DNA of 46,991 nt, from NCBI GenBank assembly GCA_027334165.1, contig DAHWXM010000015.1:77832-124822 (forward strand). Reading direction: 5' to 3'. A model generated the notes under the pieces. The model did no database searches. It worked only from the letters and a program-made list of their open reading frames with translations, and was not told the origin of the DNA. The DNA is from Microcaldota archaeon. GTDB taxonomy: Archaea > Micrarchaeota > Micrarchaeia > Micrarchaeales > CABMGC01. Shown here one piece after another: positions 36,239 through 43,794 of this stretch (the first letter of the stretch is position 1; each line of letters begins with the position of its first letter). The position numbers were made by a program, and so were the translations under genes.

Positions 36239-37171
36239 ATGGAAATTTACCAAGCTAAGTTTAAATACCACCGGCCCGAACTTTGTTGGGAGAAGGTTGG
36301 TGCTTTGGCAGAAGCGTTCAGAGAGAGGCCCCGGGTTCGCGAACTGGTGCTTGATTACGAGCAGTTTCTCAGGACCGCAAGGAGTCTCTCAGAATCAGGG
36401 AACATGCGATATGCGGGTATCGCGTACGGGGTAGTTGCAGAAAAGGCCAAGTTAGTCGCAGATTCTGGCAAGGACATAGAAACCACCATCAAATATCTGC
36501 GCCTGGCATCAGAGGCGGCCGCCCTGTCAGATACGCCCGCTTCCGCAAGAGGCCTGCGCCTATTCCTGGATCTTTACACGGCCATGCGAGACAATGACAT
36601 GGAAAGAACGAATATGAATAACGCACGCAACACTACGGGCATACTGGAAGGCCCTCCTGTATCGGGGGCACTCCGTCCGTCTGTAGATGGAGATGGCCCC
36701 TCCAGAATCGGCTCTGATGTTTTCACCGATGCGGAGTTTGAAATAGGACGACTGCGCCGAGAGGTTCTTGAAGGGGTGGATAGATCGTTCGAGCATTTCG
36801 ATGGAAAGACCGGCATATATCTCGCAAGGGCAAGGTTCCGCAGCGCAGAAGCACTGCAGCCTGAGGCTCTCGATTCCCTGGTCCGTGAACTGGACGCGTT
36901 GCTCGTAGATACTGCCGGATCACTCGGCCTCTCCTATCTCATCTCCCCAAAGATAATAAGCATGAAGCGCAATACGATCGGCATTGAAGGGCGGGACCAG
37001 GGCGGCATCCTGGTGCTTTTCCGGCACAACGGCATTTACATCAGCATAAATGAAGTTGGATACATAGAGATATTCATGGAGAAGATGCGCTGCGATGAGA
37101 AGATGTTCTCGCTATTCAAGTATCTCGTCGATGCGACCGCGTTCGTAATAGAGAAGAAATATTTGGTGTGA
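36239..37171 (+). CDS. Hypothetical protein, helical N-terminal half
   Basis: Long ORF with no competing gene; MEIYQAKFKYHRPELCWEKVGALAEAF... Confidence 0.55.
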   Translation: MEIYQAKFKYHRPELCWEKVGALAEAFRERPRVRELVLDYEQFLRTARSLSESGNMRYAGIAYGVVAEKAKLVADSGKDIETTIKYLRLASEAAALSDTPASARGLRLFLDLYTAMRDNDMERTNMNNARNTTGILEGPPVSGALRPSVDGDGPSRIGSDVFTDAEFEIGRLRREVLEGVDRSFEHFDGKTGIYLARARFRSAEALQPEALDSLVRELDALLVDTAGSLGLSYLISPKIISMKRNTIGIEGRDQGGILVLFRHNGIYISINEVGYIEIFMEKMRCDEKMFSLFKYLVDATAFVIEKKYLV

Positions 37172-37266
37172 AGCTGCCGGTTTCCGTGGCATCATATGCC
37201 GGTGTCACGGGTCAGCATCATCAGATAGCTTTATCTGTTTTTTTGCGCACCTTAAATCCGATTGTG

Positions 37267-38172
37267 ATGCGGATGACATTACGTTTTGCGCTATTTGCAA
37301 ATGGAGTACCATCCCCTAAAAGGCTGCGGTGCCACAAGGCTCAGTCCGCCATGGAGTACCTGATGACGTACGGGTGGGCCATACTGGTCATCGCTGTCGT
37401 CCTCGGCGTTTTGTATTCGCTAGGCATATTTAGCCCTTCAAATTTTGCTCCAAAAGCAACCCCTGGTTCGTGTCAGGTTTTCCGTCCAAACGGCCCGGAT
37501 ACGAATTACGATATTAACCTCGAAGGAACGTGCGGCGATGAACTGCCCGAATACGATGCGCAGTTCAATGGCGGTAGTGCTTACATATCGTTGTCTTCGC
37601 CTGCTTCCTCAAAGAGCTACACGCAACTCAGTATTTCAGCGTGGATCACTAATCCTGGCAATGCGTCCAGGTACGAGATTATGAATTTTTACGGTTTTTA
37701 TCTCAACGTGCAATCAGGAAAAATATGCTTTTTTGTAAGCAATGTCAACTCCGGATATCTGTGTTCCTCTTCTACATTAAGACCAGGCTACAACTTCATT
37801 GCCGCGACGCTGAGCAATAGCACAGAAACAGTTTATGTAAATGGAGAGTCTTCTGGCATCGCCTCTTATGGTTTAGGAATTGGAACAGGATCTCCGGATG
37901 GTACGATAGGCGTGTGCTCCTACTGCGGTAACATATACTACTTCAATGGCCAGATTTCAAACATACAGGTTTACAACACCTCGCTCACGAATTCATCAAT
38001 AAAGGCGCTATACTACGAAGGGATAGGCGGAGCGCCAGCTATGCTACAGAATATTGTTTCATGGTGGCCCCTCAATGGCAATGCGAATGATTATAGCGGC
38101 AACAATAACAACGGCGTGCCGACAAATGTTGTGTACACCGGTTCTTGGCAGACAGAATATACACCAACATGA
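37267..38172 (+). CDS. Class III signal peptide + LamG/ConA-like surface protein (copy 3)
   Basis: KAQSAMEYLMTYGWAILVIAVVLGVLYSLGIFSPSNFAPKATPGSC...EGIGGAPAMLQNIVSWWPLNGNANDYSGNNNNG; start codon uncertain. Confidence 0.8.
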   Translation: MRMTLRFALFANGVPSPKRLRCHKAQSAMEYLMTYGWAILVIAVVLGVLYSLGIFSPSNFAPKATPGSCQVFRPNGPDTNYDINLEGTCGDELPEYDAQFNGGSAYISLSSPASSKSYTQLSISAWITNPGNASRYEIMNFYGFYLNVQSGKICFFVSNVNSGYLCSSSTLRPGYNFIAATLSNSTETVYVNGESSGIASYGLGIGTGSPDGTIGVCSYCGNIYYFNGQISNIQVYNTSLTNSSIKALYYEGIGGAPAMLQNIVSWWPLNGNANDYSGNNNNGVPTNVVYTGSWQTEYTPT

Positions 38173-38189
38173 TGGCGAGGAACAGACCT

Positions 38190-38310
38190 TGGCGGAGGGG
38201 AGATTTGAACACCCGACCTCTAGATTTCTTAGCAATCACAGCAAAAAGCTCATCACTCATAAAACGTAGCTTATGAGTCTAGCGCTCTAACCAGGCTGAG
38301 CTACTCCGCC
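38190..38310 (-). tRNA. tRNA with CAU anticodon (probably elongator Met; Ile2 not excluded), with 46-nt intron at 38226..38271
   Basis: GGCGGAG/CTCCGCC acceptor, D-arm GCTCAGCCTGGTTAGAGC, anticodon arm CTAGA-CTCATA^intron^A-TCTAG, T-loop TTCAAAT; intron at canonical 37/38 site; anticodon at 38273..38275. Confidence 0.88.
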
Positions 38311-38353
38311 CTGCCAGATAATGCTACTTCTTAATATATAGTTTTTATGGTTC

Positions 38354-39232
38354 TCATACGGTGCCAAGCACGACGGCCCCCGCCACCATTATTCCGAGCC
38401 CAACAAACTGCAGCCTGCTCAGCCTCTCCTTGTAGAACAGGAATCCGAGGAACGATACTACCATGGGGGACAGCGCAGTCATTGCGCCGCCTATCGCAAA
38501 CACCTTTGATATCACGGTGATCCCAAACACCGAGTCTCCAATCCCATCAACAAGGCCCATAAATATGACCAGCGCAGCCAGCGCGCCGAAGGCGCTCGAC
38601 TTGCGCATCGCATGCAGCCTGTTTCGCATGTCCTTCATCGTACCCTTTCTGAAAAACACGAAGGCGAGTGCGAGCCCTACGCTCACTATCCTGGAAACCA
38701 ATACGGGCAGGGAGAATCCGTGCGCCGAGCTTATCGCATAGGACATCATCATCCAGTACACTGCCCACGATACACTGGCCAGGGCTGCAGGTATCAGGTA
38801 TTTGTTTATCCTAAACTTCTCATATGTTATAATTAGGAATGCCCCAACAAATATCGCAGCCATGCTGAGGAGCTGTATCCGTGTAACCTGCTCTCCGAGC
38901 ACCAGCAGACCAAAAAGCACAAGTGCCGCAGGCTGTATTTCGCCCAGAGCAGAAGCGTTCGCCAGCTGTTCTGTCCTCAATGACATGTACATGAGTATAA
39001 AACCGAGACCCAGGAATACGCCAGACGCCGCGGCCATCGCCGTGCTGTACAGCGGCATGCTGTACATGCCGGTAAGCACCACCGATACCGACATCGGGAT
39101 TATGCCCAACAGTATCACTGCGAGTGCGATGAGCGGCGCGCCGAAGGCCTTCACTACCTTCTTCGATATCCCGTTTGATATTATCCAGAAAAAAACCGCA
39201 GTTATTGCGGCCGCTGTGCCTTGAATTATCAT
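38354..39232 (-). CDS. EamA/DMT-superfamily transporter
   Basis: About 10 TM segments in two EamA-like halves; start MIIQGTAAAITAVFFWIISNGISKKVVKAFGAPLI. Confidence 0.75.
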   Translation of the reverse strand: MIIQGTAAAITAVFFWIISNGISKKVVKAFGAPLIALAVILLGIIPMSVSVVLTGMYSMPLYSTAMAAASGVFLGLGFILMYMSLRTEQLANASALGEIQPAALVLFGLLVLGEQVTRIQLLSMAAIFVGAFLIITYEKFRINKYLIPAALASVSWAVYWMMMSYAISSAHGFSLPVLVSRIVSVGLALAFVFFRKGTMKDMRNRLHAMRKSSAFGALAALVIFMGLVDGIGDSVFGITVISKVFAIGGAMTALSPMVVSFLGFLFYKERLSRLQFVGLGIMVAGAVVLGTV

Positions 39233-39342
39233 TGAGATCCCTCGCACTTTATGCCGTGCAGGATAAATAGCAATAATATATATGTGATGGCTATTATTTA
39301 ATATTCTCCTTGCTAACTGAAATGCGGTCACTGCGCTACGGT

Positions 39343-39418
39343 GGCCTTGGTAGTGTAACGGCTCGCATAGGAGGCTGTGAACCTTCTGGACCGGGTTCGA
39401 CTCCCGGCCAAGGCCCCA
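39343..39418 (+). tRNA. tRNA-His (GTG), with encoded G-1 and apparent encoded 3' CCA
   Basis: G-1 + GCCTTGG/CCAAGGC + C73 + CCA; anticodon loop CTGTGAA; T-arm CCGGG-TTCGACT-CCCGG. Confidence 0.92.
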
Positions 39419-39460
39419 TTCATCAAAACACTTTCCCAGCAGAGCATCTATCAGTGCCTG

Positions 39461-42055
39461 TCAGAACGCGTATATCGCCAGCTTCCTAACGAACTTCTTC
39501 ACGGTCATGTACCACTTGCTGCTGTTTCTCTTAACATCCTTTATAAGCGGCTTGTATCGTGCCTTCTCTTCTGGAGAGAGTTTTCCCTCCTTGACTATCT
39601 CCTGCTTCTTGCCATCGACTATCTGTGTTTCCCTTTTGCTGATTATGTCCTTCCTGACCATGGCGTACCATTCGTCAAGTGTCCCCCCGTGCTTCTTGAT
39701 CATGCGCAGGAAGTCCCTCATCTCTATCTTTCTCCTCTTTCCAGTTCGGTCCTCCTCCGCCGCAGGTATCAGTGCGGCCTTGTCGCATATCTCCGCAATG
39801 TCTGCCTGCGAGAAGCCCATCGTCGCCCTGGACAGCCTTCCGAAGTTCATGTGGCCCAGTGGCATCTTCCTTGTGTTGTATATGAACGCTGCCTTTCTCG
39901 TCTTGTAGTTCGGCGGCGGTATGTATATCGCCTCCCCAAATCTCTTGCTCCTCTTGAGGGCGGGGTCTATGTCCCACGGCTGGTTCGTGGCCCCAATCAC
40001 GAACAGCCCTTCCGGGTTGGCTTCCACTCCGTCCATTTCCTGTAGGAATTGGTTGACTGCCATGCGCATGTAATTCTGCGAACCTCCCTCTCCACCTCCC
40101 CCCTCTCCTCCTCTCTTCACCCCTAGGGCGTCGAGTTCGTCGAAGAAGACTATGACCGGAGCGTGCTTCCTTGCCTGTTCGAAGATCGCATGCATGTTTT
40201 TTTCCGTGTTCCCCGCGTACATGTCTACTATCTCGTTTATTCTCGCTATTATCACATTGGACTGCGTTTCTCCGGCTATGGCATTGACGAGGTAAGTATT
40301 ATGAACGAAGAATTCGTTAGCTACGAAGTTGTGCGTTTCATCCACGGTAAGGTCATAAACAAACTCCGGCGCAGGAATATGTTCTATCTTGCGTATCTGT
40401 TCGTACACTACTCTGCTGCCTCCCGTCTTCTTTATTTTACCCCACGCGTCCTTTCTTTTCATGAGCGCTTCTCCTTTCTTGCCGAACATCCCTATTTCGT
40501 CAATGAATATGTCAATGTCTCTGTTTCTGTGTATTACAAGGTCCCAGCGGTCCGCGCTCATTTTATATACATTAGACAATACGCCAAATCTTAGTAATAG
40601 ATGCTGAAGGTCCCTAACAAGTCTTTCAGAGTTGCTTGCATAACCTATGGCTCTCATCATTTTCTTTCCATATGTGCCTTCATGCTCGTTATTTTCTTGG
40701 AACCATCCGTCTCCTGTGAACATCCTGTTAAGGAACAGCGCCAAGAGGTGTTTCGGCAATTGATAAACGCGCTCTGGCACCTTTTTTTCATACGAGCTTG
40801 TAAGCGATAGTTTGCAACTGTCAAGGAGGAGTTGCATGGAATTTCTTTCTCTCCCGCCACTTCTATCACCATTAACGTACATTGTCATCGTATAGCCGTC
40901 CTTCGTTTGCACATTAATGTGCAACTTCATATCAAACTGTTTCGCAGAGGACTGAAAATCTTCAAGAACTTCAGGGTCTGAATTGGTAAAGACTGCCTTG
41001 CCCTGTGTTAGCCCTCCCTCTGTTATAAAGTATGCAAGAAGCTTAACTTCACACTCGCGCATATTTACAGAACCAAATACCGGGACGTCGCATGGTACTC
41101 CAATTATTGCGCTTTCGCTGAGTTCCGATGCATTGATCCATCCATCCCGCGTAAGCAAAGGGTGTTCAGGGGTACATTCTAGTACTCTATTCCTATTCGT
41201 AGTTATCCTAAGCAGTGGTTTTCCTTTCAGTTTCCACCACCCACTAACTTTCTTCACTGCAAGCTTATGTTGCGGTGTTAAGGTAAGAATATACGGCTCC
41301 CTATTTTCGACTACTTCTTTTATGGTCGGATATCTACCATCAGGAAGCATAATACGAGTGCTTTCCGCAACACATTTCCCGTTGCCTGGCGGACCATAGA
41401 ATATTACTCCCAAGCCAAGCTTCTTTCCATAGGCTTTAAGCAGTTCGGGCTTCTTTATCGCAAGTATTATGTTCTCATAAATCATCTGCTTTTCCTTATC
41501 CATGCCGACCAGGTCCTTGAACGACATGTTTGATTTGTGCCATCTGACCTGCTTTATTTGTCCCTCGACAACTTCGGTTTCTTCTCCTACGCCCTTCTCC
41601 TTCTTCTCCACTTGTTTACCAGGCGTGCTCAGGGTCTTTGTCTTCAGCTGCTCTAGTCGTGCGCGCGCCTGCTCATACTTGGGGTTCTTCGCGAGCGCCC
41701 GTTCGTACCACTCCTTCGCGCCTTCGTAATCGTGCTGGTACTCGGCCACGATCCCCATAACGTAAGGCGCATCGTGGCTGTCCGGTTCTATATCCATTAC
41801 CGACTCGGCATCACGCTCGGCTTCTTCGTATCTGTTAAGTATGGCGTATGAAAGTGCTCTGTTAAAGTATGCGCTCGCATAGTTCGGGTCTGCATCTATG
41901 GCCTTGGAATACAGGTCTATGGCCTCCTCAAACTTGTTCTCTTCGAACGCCGCGCCCGCCTTAGTGTAGAATTCCTTCGCTTCTGGGTTAGGCCCGCCGG
42001 CCTTCTGGTGGCTCGGCACCTTCTTCGTTTCCTTCCCTGATTCATTGTCGGCCAT
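39461..42055 (-). CDS. TPR-AAA+ ATPase (Vps4/katanin-like AAA core) interrupted by an in-frame intein
   Basis: N-terminal TPRs (AIDLYSKAIDADPNYASAYFNRALSYAILNRYEEAERD); split Walker A GPPGNGK^...^TYLVNAIAGE; Walker B VIVFFDELDALG; ATNQPWDIDPALKRSKRF. Confidence 0.92.
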   Translation of the reverse strand: MADNESGKETKKVPSHQKAGGPNPEAKEFYTKAGAAFEENKFEEAIDLYSKAIDADPNYASAYFNRALSYAILNRYEEAERDAESVMDIEPDSHDAPYVMGIVAEYQHDYEGAKEWYERALAKNPKYEQARARLEQLKTKTLSTPGKQVEKKEKGVGEETEVVEGQIKQVRWHKSNMSFKDLVGMDKEKQMIYENIILAIKKPELLKAYGKKLGLGVIFYGPPGNGKCVAESTRIMLPDGRYPTIKEVVENREPYILTLTPQHKLAVKKVSGWWKLKGKPLLRITTNRNRVLECTPEHPLLTRDGWINASELSESAIIGVPCDVPVFGSVNMRECEVKLLAYFITEGGLTQGKAVFTNSDPEVLEDFQSSAKQFDMKLHINVQTKDGYTMTMYVNGDRSGGRERNSMQLLLDSCKLSLTSSYEKKVPERVYQLPKHLLALFLNRMFTGDGWFQENNEHEGTYGKKMMRAIGYASNSERLVRDLQHLLLRFGVLSNVYKMSADRWDLVIHRNRDIDIFIDEIGMFGKKGEALMKRKDAWGKIKKTGGSRVVYEQIRKIEHIPAPEFVYDLTVDETHNFVANEFFVHNTYLVNAIAGETQSNVIIARINEIVDMYAGNTEKNMHAIFEQARKHAPVIVFFDELDALGVKRGGEGGGGEGGSQNYMRMAVNQFLQEMDGVEANPEGLFVIGATNQPWDIDPALKRSKRFGEAIYIPPPNYKTRKAAFIYNTRKMPLGHMNFGRLSRATMGFSQADIAEICDKAALIPAAEEDRTGKRRKIEMRDFLRMIKKHGGTLDEWYAMVRKDIISKRETQIVDGKKQEIVKEGKLSPEEKARYKPLIKDVKRNSSKWYMTVKKFVRKLAIYAF
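40298..41374 (-). mobile_element. Intein (359 aa) with LAGLIDADG-like endonuclease motifs
   Basis: Cys1 block CVAESTRIMLPDG, block B RVLECTPEHPLLT, LAGLIDADG-like LLAYFITEGGL and LFLNRMFTGDGWF, C-terminal EFVYDLTVDETHNFVANEFFVHN followed by +1 Thr. Confidence 0.93.
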
Positions 42056-42144
42056 GCGCGTCCCCGTACCTCAATAGATGATTTCCTATATTTATATATC
42101 TTGGCTAAGACGAGAGATGCGGCCTCCGATTCCGTGCATCCCGC

Positions 42145-42561
42145 TTACTTACCCATGCGGTCAAGCAGTGCGTTTAGCCCGCCATCAACACTAACTATGT
42201 GCTCATTCTCACGTGGCACATTCACGAACCTTGCCTTTGCAAATTTAGAGGCTATGCTGCGTGCCTGAAGGTTGAGCCGCTTCAGTCCATCATTCTTAAT
42301 CTTGAACTTTCCGTTCATCTGATTTACTATCAGCTGGCTGTCAGAGTGCAGCGTGATATCTGCGCCTTCGCCGTAGTCGCGCAACGCTCTCCTTAGGGCC
42401 TCTATCACCGCTATGTACTCGGCCTCATTGTTTGTCTTGATCCCATTGTACAAGCTGCGTTCGGCAAGCAACCTGCCGCCATCATCGAAGATCTCGTATC
42501 CCGAGGCACTTTCGCCGGGGTTCTTCCTAGATGCGCCGTCCGTGTATATCGACAAATGCAT
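42145..42561 (-). CDS. rnhA: Ribonuclease HI family protein
   Basis: IYTDGASRKNPGESASGYEIFDDGG...TNNEAEYIAVIEALRRAL...ITLHSDSQLIVNQMNGKFKIKN. Confidence 0.9.
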   Translation of the reverse strand: MHLSIYTDGASRKNPGESASGYEIFDDGGRLLAERSLYNGIKTNNEAEYIAVIEALRRALRDYGEGADITLHSDSQLIVNQMNGKFKIKNDGLKRLNLQARSIASKFAKARFVNVPRENEHIVSVDGGLNALLDRMGK

Positions 42562-42714
42562 ACTCTCTCCATCTGCCTGTGCACGAAACTGCGCAAAATG
42601 CCCGTAGCATGCGACAAGCCCCGTTATATCTTGCTCGCAACGAATAAAAAACTGTAGATGACGTTCTGCCTTTGGATAAGCTTATTAAACATGCTCTTGG
42701 CATTACTTACAATC

Positions 42715-43764
42715 ATGGCGTTCGGAGTTAAACAGAAGAAGCTTTTCGGCCCTGCACCAAAGCGCAGGCCTTCTGGATTCGGAAAGACCAAGTGGGTTCC
42801 GGGCGTGCACAGCAAGAATCGGCACATCCTTTACGTGATCGTGGCGGCAATAATCATTGCAGCAATCTATTTTCTGGCTTCCGGATGGAATGGCGTGTAC
42901 AGCATATCGCAAAACAACACTATAACCATCGGACTCAACAAGAGCATAGTCATACGATCCGGTGCATCGGGACAGTCATTCGCAGTGGGTTTCCTTGGCA
43001 CTTCGGATAACGTTTCGACATTCTTCATGGGTCGCACACCTATTCTCGCGAATCCGGTGTACAAGATTCTTCTTTCTCCGCAACAGGTCGTCAATTTCAG
43101 CACGTCAAGCACCACTACGGCTGATCTACAGATCAAGCTTGTCTCCGTTACTGTATCCGGTGCAGTTGTTGAGTTCGTGCACGTGCCATCAACATTCGGC
43201 CTACGGGCAAGCCACTTCGAGCTGTTTAATCAGACCGCAAGCCCGTCCCCACAGACGACCACGTTCACTACGACGGTAACTCAGGCGCAGAAGACCACCG
43301 CGGCAACCACCACGGTGCAGCAATCATCCGGTTTTTCAAGTTCGGATGCAATGCTCGCGGTCAATGAGAGTGAGTATGGCATACTGATGAACAACCTGCG
43401 CGCCTTGTACCTAAAGGACACGCAGTGTACTTCGGCAGTTTACAACTCAACGTTCTATCAGCGCTACGGGTCATCCCCGTCAGGCCCTAATGCCTACTCT
43501 TCAGTTAGGGACACCACGCCGCACGACATATCCACATCTGTGGTACAGGTTAGGGGCCCGGCCTTCGTAGTGACCTTCAACGCCGTGTCGTATTCCTCAA
43601 TAACCAACGGTCCAATCCTCCGTTTGGGCGTCAATGCCTCCGCAGGCACAATAACCAATGCAACTTTTGAGGGTATGTTCCAGGGCAGCACGTTCACCGA
43701 GGTCAACCAGACGTACCACTCCCAGGATTCGGTGACCAACTACTGCGGTGCCTATGTGCCGTGA
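42715..43764 (+). CDS. Membrane-anchored extracellular protein with Thr/Ser-rich linker
   Basis: Basic N-terminus, one TM helix (ILYVIVAAIIIAAIYFLA), linker SPSPQTTTFTTTVTQAQKTTAATTTVQQSS. Confidence 0.6.
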   Translation: MAFGVKQKKLFGPAPKRRPSGFGKTKWVPGVHSKNRHILYVIVAAIIIAAIYFLASGWNGVYSISQNNTITIGLNKSIVIRSGASGQSFAVGFLGTSDNVSTFFMGRTPILANPVYKILLSPQQVVNFSTSSTTTADLQIKLVSVTVSGAVVEFVHVPSTFGLRASHFELFNQTASPSPQTTTFTTTVTQAQKTTAATTTVQQSSGFSSSDAMLAVNESEYGILMNNLRALYLKDTQCTSAVYNSTFYQRYGSSPSGPNAYSSVRDTTPHDISTSVVQVRGPAFVVTFNAVSYSSITNGPILRLGVNASAGTITNATFEGMFQGSTFTEVNQTYHSQDSVTNYCGAYVP

Positions 43765-43776
43765 GACCTCTCGGGC

Positions 43777-43789
43777 AAAAAAAGAAAAG
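43777..43789 (-). terminator. Candidate oligo-T terminator downstream of histidine kinase
   Basis: On the minus strand, cttttcttttttt T-tract immediately after the HK stop codon, in a short convergent gap. Confidence 0.4.
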
Positions 43790-43794
43790 CGATA

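Noticed and set aside
38226-38271. C-box-like gtgatga in the CAU tRNA intron, suggesting a C/D sRNA
   Set aside because: No CTGA D-box or second C'/D' pair is present in the 46-nt intron.
39377-40045. 222-aa ORF on + strand
   Set aside because: Begins inside tRNA-His and runs antisense to the AAA ATPase.
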